Under the pieces are notes generated by a model. The model searched no databases. It saw nothing but the letters and a program-made list of their open reading frames with translations, and was not told where the DNA came from. Position numbers and translations under genes: made by a program. From Psychrobacter coccoides (GTDB taxonomy: Bacteria > Pseudomonadota > Gammaproteobacteria > Pseudomonadales > Moraxellaceae), in the NCBI RefSeq assembly GCF_017498085.1, contig NZ_JAGBKM010000018.1, positions 1-64,000 of the forward strand: a stretch of 64,000 bases of DNA, written 5' to 3'. This document shows, in pieces, positions 16,626 to 25,271 of this stretch (position 1 is its first letter; each line of letters starts with the position of its first letter).

Positions 16626-16894
16626 GTATGGACTGTTATACCAGTTCCAAAAAACAAGGCAGTAAGAAAAAACAAGTACATGTATCATCATTAATAAAAG
16701 ATACGAGTTTGATACTTGTAATTAATCAATGCTATAAACCGCCCTTTTATGATTTAATACTAGCGCACCAAAAGGCCCCATCAATGGTTATTGATGGGGC
16801 CTTCCTGATAGTTGATAGTACTGATATTATATAGACTTCTATATAATATTGACTACACAGTACTCTAAACGTATCTAATTGATTAGACTGCTAG
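16626..16894. other. Gap between MITE copy 2 and ahpC
   Basis: It contains only the ahpC terminator and A+T-rich sequence. A 74-codon open frame that begins inside the MITE right end has no start signal and ends with the terminator hairpin, so it is not considered a gene. Confidence 0.6.
16772..16803 (-). terminator. Terminator of ahpC
   Basis: The 14-bp perfect stem AAGGCCCCATCAAT / ATTGATGGGGCCTT has a 4-nt loop. On the minus strand it ends in CCTTTTGG, about 90 bp after ahpC. Confidence 0.75.
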
Positions 16895-17461
16895 TTAGAT
16901 TTTACCGACAAGATCAAGACTTGGCTTTAGAGTGTCGCCGCCTTGTTCCCAAGCTGCTGGGCAAACTTCACCGTCGTTTTCACGCACGTATTGGGCAGCT
17001 TTAACTTTGCGTACCATGTCTTTAGCGCTACGGCCGATACCGCCAGCGTGAATTTCAGCGACCTGAATCAGACCATCAGGATCCACTAAGAACGTACCAC
17101 GCTCAGCCAGACCTGCTTCTTCAATCATGACATTGAAGCCACGAGTGATACGACCTGTTGGGTCACCGATCATTGGGAAAGTAACTTTACCAATGGCTTC
17201 TGAAGAATCATGCCATGCTTTGTGCGTGAAATGAGTGTCAGTTGATACTGAGTATACTTCTACGCCTAGGCCTTGCAGCTCTTCGTACTGAGCTGCCATG
17301 TCTTCTAGTTCTGTTGGGCAGACAAACGTGAAGTCTGCTGGATAAAACATGAAGATAGCCCATTTACCTTTGACGTCTTCTGATGTGATGGTTTTGAACT
17401 CGCCATTTACAAATGCGTCTGCTGAAAACTCTGGGATTTCCTGATTGATAATAGATGCCAT
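16895..17461 (-). CDS. ahpC: Alkyl hydroperoxide reductase subunit C (peroxiredoxin)
   Basis: A 188-residue typical 2-Cys peroxiredoxin. The peroxidatic Cys at about 47 lies in [17 protein letters not shown] and the resolving Cys at about 166 in [10 protein letters not shown]. The [10 protein letters not shown] segment and the C-terminal tail match E. coli AhpC (187 aa). It reduces hydrogen peroxide and organic peroxides, with AhpF as reductant. It is divergent from oxyR, its probable regulator, across a 302-bp gap. Confidence 0.96.
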   Translation of the reverse strand: MASIINQEIPEFSADAFVNGEFKTITSEDVKGKWAIFMFYPADFTFVCPTELEDMAAQYEELQGLGVEVYSVSTDTHFTHKAWHDSSEAIGKVTFPMIGDPTGRITRGFNVMIEEAGLAERGTFLVDPDGLIQVAEIHAGGIGRSAKDMVRKVKAAQYVRENDGEVCPAAWEQGGDTLKPSLDLVGKI

Positions 17462-17763
17462 TTTGGGCTCCTTTATTGTTAAGATAAATAAAAATATAAA
17501 TGATTGGGATGTCTTTAAGACTAAAACGAACTTTCTATTAAGCCTTTATCTATCTGGGCTACATGACTAACTATACCCGAATCTGATGGTTAATCCAGTT
17601 AAAAGTTTTTAATGTGATGTTTTGTTTTATTAATCTTGTTAAACTATTATCTCTCGTTTTTATTATGAGTACGCTACGTGCAAGCTATCGCTTGACAGTC
17701 AGTCTATAGCTCACATAAACCCGCTCAAAACAGTGTTAAAAAAACCATTAATAAAGAGGTTTT
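17462..17763. promoter_or_regulatory. ahpC / oxyR divergent control region
   Basis: 302 bp with both promoters. An arrangement of GCTAT and CTATAGC around 17684-17710 is reminiscent of OxyR half-sites, but the spacing does not fit the four-by-ten-base pattern well. Confidence 0.45.
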
Positions 17764-18678
17764 ATGATTACCTTACGTCAACTTGAATTCGCTTTAGCCG
17801 TCGCCAAACATCGTCACTTCAAACGCGCAGCAGAAGACTGCAATATCTCACAATCTGCTCTAAGCTTAGGTATTGCAGAGCTTGAAAAACAGCTTGATAC
17901 ACAGATTTTTGAGCGTAATAATAAACAGGTCCTGATCACTCCTATTGGTGAGGAGATTTTGACACGAGCCCAGCGGATATTTTCTGAAGTCAACGATTTG
18001 ACTACCCGAGCCCACAGCCATCAGACGCCGCTGGCTTATCCGATGACGGTCGGTATTATTCCAACGATTGCGCCTTATCTGCTACCCAAAGTCTTGCCAG
18101 CATTACGAACGCAATATCCGAGCTTTCGTATGACGATTATCGAGCAGCAGACAGAGCGCCTGCTAGAACAAGTGCGCTACGGACATATCGACACTGCGAT
18201 TATTGCGCTGCCTTATGCAATAGAGGGCTTACATACCTTTGAATTTTGGGCAGAGGATTTCTTTGCTGTATTTCCAAAGGACGATGTACACGCCAAGCTA
18301 GATAGCATCAGCTCTAACGAGCTAGCGACCGCCAATTTGATGCTGCTTGGAGAGGGTCATTGCCTAACGGATCAGACCTTATCCGTCTGTGAGTTTGATC
18401 GTACAGAAATGAAATCCAGCTTTTCTGACGCCAGTTTAAACACACTGATACAAATGGCGCTTGCCAATATGGGCACGACGCTGGTACCAGAAATGGCGCT
18501 GAATCAGCTGCATCTACAAAACCAAAATGCCGTCGCTGTCCCCTTGGCAGAGGCAGGTCCGCACCGTCATATCGCCTTTGTGACTCGCCTCAATTATGCC
18601 CGTGTCGATGACGTCAATCTACTCGGCGAGCTGTTTAGAAAGGCTTTTGAAGAGGCTGCTAGTACCGATAAATCCTAA
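17764..18678 (+). CDS. oxyR: OxyR, LysR-family peroxide sensor
   Basis: A 304-residue LysR-type regulator. The N-terminal helix-turn-helix includes HFKRAAEDCNISQSALSLGI. The effector domain holds the redox pair Cys200 and Cys209 in GEGHCLTDQTLSVC, corresponding to Cys199 and Cys208 of E. coli OxyR. This pair distinguishes OxyR from other LysR proteins. Oxidation by hydrogen peroxide forms the disulfide that activates genes such as ahpC. A ribosome-binding AAAGAGG site precedes the ATG. ahpC is the divergent neighbour. Confidence 0.95.
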   Translation: MITLRQLEFALAVAKHRHFKRAAEDCNISQSALSLGIAELEKQLDTQIFERNNKQVLITPIGEEILTRAQRIFSEVNDLTTRAHSHQTPLAYPMTVGIIPTIAPYLLPKVLPALRTQYPSFRMTIIEQQTERLLEQVRYGHIDTAIIALPYAIEGLHTFEFWAEDFFAVFPKDDVHAKLDSISSNELATANLMLLGEGHCLTDQTLSVCEFDRTEMKSSFSDASLNTLIQMALANMGTTLVPEMALNQLHLQNQNAVAVPLAEAGPHRHIAFVTRLNYARVDDVNLLGELFRKAFEEAASTDKS

Positions 18679-18809
18679 ATTTGAAGCGATAGTTTATCGG
18701 ACGATGCCATATAGTAGACTCACTTTATAAGTGTCTATGATCGTTTTTTAACTGACTGTATAGACCTGTCATGAGCACAAGAACAGGTTGCACATAAAGT
18801 AGGTGAGGT

Positions 18810-19481
18810 ATGAACGAGTTGCCACTAGCCGCTGCCGCTCTTGGCGAGCAGTTTGCGCTATACTTATCTGCGTTGAGCAACAATATCGAGCCTGCACAAG
18901 CCAGACTGCTCTGGCAAGATATCGCAGCTCAATATGGCGCCACTCAACGTGCTTACCATGACTTAAACCATCTGCGCCAGTTGTTTGTGCAGTTTGAACA
19001 AGTCAAGCACGACCTACATGCGCCCTCTATCATCGCTCTCGCACTCTATTACCATGATGTGATATATGAGCCCAGTCGTTCAGACAATGAGCTTAGAAGT
19101 GCTGAATATGCGTTTGCGGCATTACGCCCTTATCTCAGGCTTCCTCAATGCCAACATGTTTATGCGCTTATCATGATGACAGCGACCCATCAGCTCGGTG
19201 AACTCTCGGACCCTGATAAAGTCAGTGATACAGCTTATATGCTTGATATGGACTTGAGTATCTTAGGCACACCTTGGCACGAGTACCAACAGTACGCACA
19301 AGCGGTGCGTCAAGAGTACCATCAGGTTCCATTGGCAGATTATCGCCTCGGACGGACTCAAGTACTCACAGCTCTGCTCTCTCGTTCTAGACTGTACCTA
19401 ACCGATTATTATTATCAGCGCCTAGAGATACAAGCACGGGACAATATCAAACGTGAAATAAGCCTGCTACTTAACTTGTAG
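18810..19481 (+). CDS. HD-superfamily metal-dependent hydrolase (COG4339 type)
   Basis: A 223-residue cytoplasmic protein. Metal-binding positions are visible in YHDLNHL (about 50), ALALYYHDVIYEP (about 77, the HD pair) and LDMDLSILG (about 150). This is the COG4339 group of predicted HD phosphohydrolases, often mislabelled as receptor-subunit homologues in databases. The substrate is unknown. The last 15 bp overlap the 3' end of the convergent methyltransferase gene. Confidence 0.83.
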   Translation: MNELPLAAAALGEQFALYLSALSNNIEPAQARLLWQDIAAQYGATQRAYHDLNHLRQLFVQFEQVKHDLHAPSIIALALYYHDVIYEPSRSDNELRSAEYAFAALRPYLRLPQCQHVYALIMMTATHQLGELSDPDKVSDTAYMLDMDLSILGTPWHEYQQYAQAVRQEYHQVPLADYRLGRTQVLTALLSRSRLYLTDYYYQRLEIQARDNIKREISLLLNL

Positions 19482-20069
19482 CTTCAGAAACAGCTCACTT
19501 CCCTGCCTAGCGGGATGGGAGTTCGTACTGGTTTCCATGATATCGATATCAAAATAAGGCGCAAAAAGCTTTAAATATTCTGCTTTTGAGCCACCAAAAG
19601 GGATGCCATCACCGCCAAAGTCCTTATCAAACAACAAACCTATCAGCTTGCCCTGAGGCTTGAGTAGCGCTGCCATCTTCTGCACATACTCATCACGGCG
19701 TGAGGGGGTTATCGCACAAAAAAACGTCTGCTCAAGTATCCAGTCAAACTGATACGTTTCAGGCGATAACTCAAAGAAATCAGCGCAGACTAGATGCTCA
19801 GACGGAAAATCTGGATAGCGCTCAGAAAAATCTTCAATCGGTGCAGGAGCAAAGTCAACCAAAATGACATTGGTAAACCCTTGTTCGTGCAAATACCCCA
19901 CTTCGTAAGCATTGCCTGCACCTGGCACCAATATCCTTTGATTTTTTGCTGACTGTGGCAATTGATCAATATAAGCTTTAAGTGGTGGTGAGACCTGCCC
20001 CATATCCCACTGTATACTACCCGACTCGTAACGCTGCTGCCAGAACTCAGCTTGATTGACACTATCCAT
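19467..20069 (-). CDS. TPMT-family SAM-dependent methyltransferase
   Basis: A 200-residue class-I methyltransferase of the thiopurine S-methyltransferase family. It has FWQQRYESGSIQWDMGQ at the N-terminus, the SAM motif ILVPGAGNAYEVGYL, and WILEQTFFCAI, with GLLFDKDFGGDGIPFGG toward the C-terminus. Bacterial relatives methylate tellurite, selenite or thiol compounds, and some work on sulfide or thiocyanate. The actual substrate here is unknown. The gene ends 15 bp inside the convergent HD hydrolase gene. Confidence 0.87.
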   Translation of the reverse strand: MDSVNQAEFWQQRYESGSIQWDMGQVSPPLKAYIDQLPQSAKNQRILVPGAGNAYEVGYLHEQGFTNVILVDFAPAPIEDFSERYPDFPSEHLVCADFFELSPETYQFDWILEQTFFCAITPSRRDEYVQKMAALLKPQGKLIGLLFDKDFGGDGIPFGGSKAEYLKLFAPYFDIDIMETSTNSHPARQGSELFLKLQVK

Positions 20070-20226
20070 ATGCTGTTTCTCCCTATTATTTGCTCACTGT
20101 ATGTTTGATTGTTTTTAAACAATACATTTCGTCCCATTATGACTTATCATAACAGCTTATACAGGTTGTTTACCTATATTATTGCAGCGTTAACTCTTAT
20201 TGGTAGGCAAGCCAATATCGTTAACC

Positions 20227-20877
20227 CTAAATAAAACTGGCACCTTCTGTGTCATGTGCTGCCAACATATCATGCCAATATCGATAGTCCGGCATTGCAG
20301 CAGCTACCGTTTGCCAAAACGCAGGGCTATGATTGGCGTGATGCAAATGGCACAGCTCATGGACGACCACGTATTCGGTACACTCAATCGGATAGGCCGG
20401 CAGATAAACCGATAGCCAAATTCGCTTTGCGTGAGTATTACAGCTGCCCCAGCGGGTGTGCATCTTTTTAATACGGGTCTCATGAGCTTGAGCACCGACA
20501 ACGGGCTGCCACTTGTCAAATAAGGACGCCATAATATCGCCAAGCTGTTGGCGATAGTAAGCTATCTTTTCATCATGACTTAAGACGAGAGATTGCGGCA
20601 CACCCCATAGCAAGACAGGGCGAGCACTAGATAAAGATGAAGCCATTTTATGCTGATGTTGCGCCAATACTTGCGCATGGTGGCTGATCGCCCAAGGTAC
20701 ACGCTTAGCGACAGCCTGGGCAGTTTGGGCGGTACTCATAAACATGGGTACGGATACCCTCAGTGTGTATGGCAAGAGACGGAAATTAACGTTTTTGACT
20801 CGCTTTTTTGTCACCTGTAGCTCAATACCTGCCGCTGCTAACTGCTGATTTATACTTTGTAGTAGCGCTGTACTCAT
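20227..20877 (-). CDS. YgjP-like metallopeptidase-domain protein
   Basis: A 216-residue protein of the YgjP/DUF45 (WLM-like) zinc-peptidase family. The catalytic motif is VVHELCHLHHANHSPAFW (HExxH plus a downstream His), preceded by the family signature HTRWGSCN. The ATG at 20877 overlaps the TGA of the upstream DUF1513 gene as TGATG, so translation is probably coupled. It is the last gene of the Fur-controlled operon, although a role in iron metabolism is not known for the family. Confidence 0.87.
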   Translation of the reverse strand: MSTALLQSINQQLAAAGIELQVTKKRVKNVNFRLLPYTLRVSVPMFMSTAQTAQAVAKRVPWAISHHAQVLAQHQHKMASSLSSARPVLLWGVPQSLVLSHDEKIAYYRQQLGDIMASLFDKWQPVVGAQAHETRIKKMHTRWGSCNTHAKRIWLSVYLPAYPIECTEYVVVHELCHLHHANHSPAFWQTVAAAMPDYRYWHDMLAAHDTEGASFI

Positions 20878-22271
20878 CAGCAAACCGCCTGCAGATGATT
20901 ATCAAAAGACATTTTGTGCCCTTTGCTATGTTTGATAAGGTGCTGAGCGGTTTTGCTGTGAGCCACTTTTCTTGGGCTGGCTGATGCGCTGGACAGCGCT
21001 AGTGTCGTCAATTGACCTTGCCCATCGCTGACGATAAAGCCTGCCTGTTTATCATTGGCTAAGGGTAGCACTGATGCCCCAGCGCAATCTGGCAAATTAA
21101 CAGCATCAACCAATGCTCGAGTATTTAAGTCGTAAATCGCCGCACAGCCGCCAATTGGTGTGGTCACGCACAATAAGTTATGTGTGCTATCCACTGCCAC
21201 ACTGGCAATATACTGATGAAAGCGCTGCCACTGGTCATTAGGCATAATAAGCGGTTTAAGGTCAGTATCACCGCGCTGGTGCGTCAGCACTAATGGCACA
21301 TTGAGATGGCGCTCGCCTTGAAACTGAACCCCTATCATCACGGTGCCATCATCATGTATGGCGAGATGACGGATACTCATCTGATTATGTTGTGGGGTGA
21401 TTTGCTCAAGCAGTGTGCCATCATAACGATTTAAGTAAGTCAATGAGGGACGCATACTATCAAGATTAAGCTCCTCGCGTGATGCCTGCTCGGTTTTAAT
21501 ACCACCATTAGCTATCACTAGCGCCTCCCCATCAGGATGCATAATCAGCTCGTGGGGACCGATACCGCGTGCCTCGAACTCGCTTACCTTTTTGTAAGCA
21601 TCATGAGCATCATACACACCAATTTTGCCCTCTAAACTCACCGTATCATTTTCAGTCACGTAAAGCAGCTTACCATCTAAGCTATAGCAAGCATGACCAT
21701 AAAAATGACGCTGAGCTGCCGCTTGTATAGCGAGCTTGACCTGTCCTGTCGCCGCATCCAATACCCAAAACCGCTCGCTGGGACGACGACCCATGACCAC
21801 CACATCACGGTTATGCTTATGAATATGACACTCCTCTTTGGGTATTACGGCAGGCTGCACGACGATATCATGAACACGCTCAGGCATAGTAGTCTGCCAG
21901 ACAAGCTCTCTATCGGCGTCAATACCGACCACACCAAAGTCGTTTTCGGGCGGTGTCTCATCATTAGGGGTAGCAATACTGTTTTTTGGCATAGAGGCGA
22001 CGCCACTTACCCAGCACACTGGGCGTGCCAACATGGTAGTGGTATGCAAGGCGCTCAAATCTGGCGTCTCTTCTGCTTGCTGATAAGCGTGCCGCCACGT
22101 CTGCCATCGAGCATAGGCGCCCGTCATATAATCTTGCCAACGGGCATTGGGCTGGTGCTGCTTACGATAACGATGATGAATGGCGATTAATGCTGCCGTA
22201 CCAATCAGCGTACCAGAGAGCGTTTCCATGGCTGTTTTTAAAGCAGGCAGTTTTGTGGTCCTTTGTGTCAT
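20877..22271 (-). CDS. DUF1513 beta-propeller-like protein
   Basis: A 464-residue protein. An N-terminal hydrophobic segment (about 15-32) suggests membrane anchoring or export. The body shows repeated blades such as GHACYSLDGKLLYVTEND and GIGPHELIMHPDGEALVIAN, which is the DUF1513 signature. In Pseudomonas and other bacteria DUF1513 genes follow imelysin and di-heme oxidoreductase genes in iron-repressed clusters, as here. The biochemical function is unknown. It starts 2 bp after the upstream imelysin stop and overlaps the next gene. Confidence 0.85.
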   Translation of the reverse strand: MTQRTTKLPALKTAMETLSGTLIGTAALIAIHHRYRKQHQPNARWQDYMTGAYARWQTWRHAYQQAEETPDLSALHTTTMLARPVCWVSGVASMPKNSIATPNDETPPENDFGVVGIDADRELVWQTTMPERVHDIVVQPAVIPKEECHIHKHNRDVVVMGRRPSERFWVLDAATGQVKLAIQAAAQRHFYGHACYSLDGKLLYVTENDTVSLEGKIGVYDAHDAYKKVSEFEARGIGPHELIMHPDGEALVIANGGIKTEQASREELNLDSMRPSLTYLNRYDGTLLEQITPQHNQMSIRHLAIHDDGTVMIGVQFQGERHLNVPLVLTHQRGDTDLKPLIMPNDQWQRFHQYIASVAVDSTHNLLCVTTPIGGCAAIYDLNTRALVDAVNLPDCAGASVLPLANDKQAGFIVSDGQGQLTTLALSSASASPRKVAHSKTAQHLIKHSKGHKMSFDNHLQAVC

Positions 22272-22273
22272 TA

Positions 22274-23413
22274 TCAGTCGCCATCGGTACTATTGAAGCC
22301 CACACGAATACCAAGTGCTGGGATCAATTGGCGCTTAATAATACGAGTCATGGTGGTCAGATGATCGTATAACTCCTGCTGAGCAGCGCTATCAGCATCA
22401 GCGATATCTTCAGGCATTTGCGCCAGTAGGCCTGTGGTTTGGGCGAGTATGGTAGATAAGCTATTCCCGACTTCACTATTATCACTATCCGTTAATATCT
22501 TGGTTAGTATGGGATCGGTCAGCGTTTGATTAAGGACGGCCAGTTTGGCATTGATGATGGCACGGCTCTGACCAGCAGTCGCAGCTGGCAGATGACCTTT
22601 GGCTTTACCTGTGAGGCCCAAAGGCTGATCAATGGCGCTAGATTTCATAGTCTCAACCAATGACAGCAACGAATTAAACCATTGGTTCAAGCCTTGATCA
22701 CTCTCTGCTGTCTGGTCAATTGCCAACAGCGTCGTCGCATTTTGTTGCCAACTGCTTTCGATATCTTGTAGGCGTGTGCTCAACGCACCACTTGCGCTGA
22801 TCACATAAGCACATTGACCTGCATCTAGGCGGTCATTGGCGTACAGTGCTTCTTCTAATCCTGGTACACCTTGGACAATAGCACTTTCGTTTGCCAGCTG
22901 TGCGGCGGTGAGGTTTGGATTGGTGGCGATCAGATCAGCGACACCATCATGCACCAGTCCTCGCTCATCTGGATAGTAATTGATGTACAGATTGCTCATA
23001 CTGGCGGTGGCAGGGCCGAAGTTAATTGCCTCAGCACGTGCCCATGCTTGTGCCAGCATCAGCCATTGGTCTCGCAGCGCTTGTAGCTCCTGGCCGCTTA
23101 CTGGCGCTTGCTGACAATGCTTCTTTGCCAACTCATGTAACAGGCTACTCTGCTTCGCTGCATCAGCATACGCTGGAATGACGATATCATCAGCAACATG
23201 TGTCAGGTAGGATGTTTGGGTATCGGCGCTGATGTCAACTGCGACAATGTCAGCTGCACTATCCTTTATAGTGTCGACAGACTCTATACTTGAGGCAACT
23301 TCTTGGTTGTCTGTCTCTACTGCTTTATTTTCTTCGGCAGGTTTGACGCAGCTGATCAGTAAGCCTGCGCTGAGCGCTGATAGCGCCATGGCTAAAGCAT
23401 GGTTTATTTTCAT
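22274..23413 (-). CDS. Imelysin-family lipoprotein, GxPxxE type
   Basis: A 379-residue lipoprotein (lipobox ending LLIS-C22) with the imelysin fold pattern: WMLAQAWARAEAINFGPA-type helix, GVPGLEEALY and a C-terminal helical bundle. Classic imelysins have GxHxxE; here the motif reads G-V-P-G-L-E, the His-less variant found in the second imelysin of such clusters. The presumed periplasmic role is in iron handling with the other operon members. It lies 56 bp downstream of the di-heme oxidoreductase. Confidence 0.87.
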   Translation of the reverse strand: MKINHALAMALSALSAGLLISCVKPAEENKAVETDNQEVASSIESVDTIKDSAADIVAVDISADTQTSYLTHVADDIVIPAYADAAKQSSLLHELAKKHCQQAPVSGQELQALRDQWLMLAQAWARAEAINFGPATASMSNLYINYYPDERGLVHDGVADLIATNPNLTAAQLANESAIVQGVPGLEEALYANDRLDAGQCAYVISASGALSTRLQDIESSWQQNATTLLAIDQTAESDQGLNQWFNSLLSLVETMKSSAIDQPLGLTGKAKGHLPAATAGQSRAIINAKLAVLNQTLTDPILTKILTDSDNSEVGNSLSTILAQTTGLLAQMPEDIADADSAAQQELYDHLTTMTRIIKRQLIPALGIRVGFNSTDGD

Positions 23414-23469
23414 AGTTTTCTCGTGTGTTTTGCGCAGGCATTTGCATTCTGCGCAACGTTATTTCAGTG

Positions 23470-25044
23470 TTATAGCGATTGCAAAAAGGCAGTTAACTCA
23501 GCACGCCCTTGTTTGTCTAGCTGTAGTACATTTTGCTTTTGTTTTTCGGCTTCCCCGCCGTGCCAGAGCACTGCTTCCATCAGGGTGCGAGCACGACCAT
23601 CATGCAAGAATGTCGCTTGCGGATCAACCGTTTGCGCCAGGCCAATACCCCACAGGGCCGGTGTTCGCCATTCATACGAGTTGGCCAAAAACTCGACTTG
23701 TAAATCTTTTGATGGCAGTTTGCCTGCAATCGTCCGATCAGCAAGATCATCACCCATATCATGGAGTAGTAGATCAGTATAAGGATAAATCACTTGTCCA
23801 TGCTGCTCAAGGTGATCATCAGGGGTTTTTGGCAACTGATATCTTGGCGTATGACAGCTGTGACAGCCCATATCATAAAAGCGTTTTTTGCCCGCTAAGA
23901 CCAGCGCATCATCAGCATTACGACGGTGTGGCACAGCCAAGTTACGTGTATAAAACTCCACAAACCTCGCCACCTCGTCATTGACTTCAACAGGCGGCTT
24001 ACCATTACCTTGCTCGTCAGCGCCAGTAGGGGCATTTAAACAAGCCGTCTGTGCAGGCATGCAGGACTCATGAGGGCGGATGTTTGAGGTTAGCCCCATA
24101 TCTTCATTAAAGGCACTTTGGTTTTGAGTCAACAGCTTGGTTTGCCCAGCTTTCCAGCCAAAGCGTCCTAGAGCAACCTTACCCGTTTGTGGGTCCATAG
24201 CAAGATTAAACTTGCCATAAATGCCATCACCATCTTGATCCATACTATCGGCTTGTTTTTTGATGTCATCGTCAGGTATTTGCTCTAGCAAGCCAAGTCC
24301 TATCATCGGTAGTGCCACGCGTGGCGAGACCATCAGCGTTTCATCAAAGTCACCATAACCCAGATTGGTTAAGTGAAAAGTTGGCGCTCGCAAGGTTTCG
24401 ACATGACCATCAGTAAAGGTGACGGGTTTGTCTGTCCATTGCACACTAATACGCGCTTCAGCGGGTACGCCTTGAATACCACGGTCCTGTAACTGGCCAC
24501 CATAGACAGGATGGACAACTTTTTCGATCAACGAATTTTTTAATTGTTCTCGCTCTTTATCTGTGGTCGCCGGCATCGCCAGTCGAATCAGCAAGCTATC
24601 AGCATCATCGTCGCTAGTCATAGGCGCATGACCACGACCATCTTTGATGTGACAGGACTGACAAGCAGCGACATTGAATAGCGCCCCAAGACCGTCACGG
24701 CTATCGGTACTGGCAGGCGCCACCACCCACGGCTGCTTAAAAAATGCATTGCCGATGAAAAAGTCGCCTTTACGAGAGGCCGTTAGGTTAGACGAAGGCT
24801 TGGAGTAACTTTCACTACTGGTGATGCTAATGCCAGTATCCCCACCTTGCTTAATCTCTTGTGGATCAAAAGTTGCCAGCTGTGTCATCGGCACGCCGGC
24901 CAGCGCTTCAATCGTCTCGACCCGTTTGGGCGCTACTGCTTGAGTGGCTTCTTCATGGTTTGTTACTCCATTAGACGCCTTGTCAGTAGGCTGACAAGCA
25001 CTGAGAGCCACTGTACTGATAAGCATTAAAGTAAGTTTGTACAT
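23470..25044 (-). CDS. Di-heme oxidoreductase (CxxCH) lipoprotein
   Basis: A protein of 524 residues from the ATG at 25044, which gives a lipoprotein signal MYKLTLMLISTVALSA-C17. Reading from the TTG at 25128 would add 28 residues in front of it. There are two c-type heme sites, ACQSCH at about 126 and GCHSCH at about 393, plus a conserved DGRGHAP and FLHDGRARTLMEAVLWHGG. This matches the DUF1111 / di-heme 'thiol oxidoreductase' family distantly related to MauG and cytochrome c peroxidase. In this operon it may oxidise iron or another metal in the periplasm. The ccm genes elsewhere in the window would supply heme attachment. Confidence 0.88.
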   Translation of the reverse strand: MYKLTLMLISTVALSACQPTDKASNGVTNHEEATQAVAPKRVETIEALAGVPMTQLATFDPQEIKQGGDTGISITSSESYSKPSSNLTASRKGDFFIGNAFFKQPWVVAPASTDSRDGLGALFNVAACQSCHIKDGRGHAPMTSDDDADSLLIRLAMPATTDKEREQLKNSLIEKVVHPVYGGQLQDRGIQGVPAEARISVQWTDKPVTFTDGHVETLRAPTFHLTNLGYGDFDETLMVSPRVALPMIGLGLLEQIPDDDIKKQADSMDQDGDGIYGKFNLAMDPQTGKVALGRFGWKAGQTKLLTQNQSAFNEDMGLTSNIRPHESCMPAQTACLNAPTGADEQGNGKPPVEVNDEVARFVEFYTRNLAVPHRRNADDALVLAGKKRFYDMGCHSCHTPRYQLPKTPDDHLEQHGQVIYPYTDLLLHDMGDDLADRTIAGKLPSKDLQVEFLANSYEWRTPALWGIGLAQTVDPQATFLHDGRARTLMEAVLWHGGEAEKQKQNVLQLDKQGRAELTAFLQSL

Positions 25045-25271
25045 GCTATTTTTTGAGGATAAAACAGAGAAAAATACGGCAGAAGGCTTGGCAGGAGTAA
25101 AGCTCATAGAGGTTGCCTTTGTTTGCAAGTGAAGCCAATAAAACCATTACAGTCATGTGACTGTGGTTCAAGCTTCCAACAGACCTTGTTTTTGTAAAGT
25201 ACGCTGCCAACCCTTGTTAGCAACGTATGCATAGCGTCTGATTGATGCTTTAGCAGCAGATATAGACCAGC

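Noticed and set aside
16610-16834. 74-codon open frame starting in the MITE right end
   Set aside because: It has no ribosome-binding site, crosses the ahpC terminator, and contains no recognisable motif.
17684-17710. Candidate OxyR site between ahpC and oxyR
   Set aside because: The half-sites GCTAT and CTATAGC are present, but the spacing does not fit the known four-element pattern, so I list only a control region.
21693-22190. 165-codon open frame on the plus strand
   Set aside because: It is antisense to the DUF1513 gene, with no coding features of its own.
23232-23984. 250-codon open frame on the plus strand
   Set aside because: It lies antisense to the imelysin and di-heme oxidoreductase genes, has biased composition, and shows no motif or ribosome-binding site. 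It is a shadow of the real genes.
25045-25128. Longer start of the di-heme oxidoreductase
   Set aside because: The 28 extra residues precede a complete lipoprotein signal peptide. The ATG at 25044 is preferred, although its ribosome-binding site is weak, so this is not certain.
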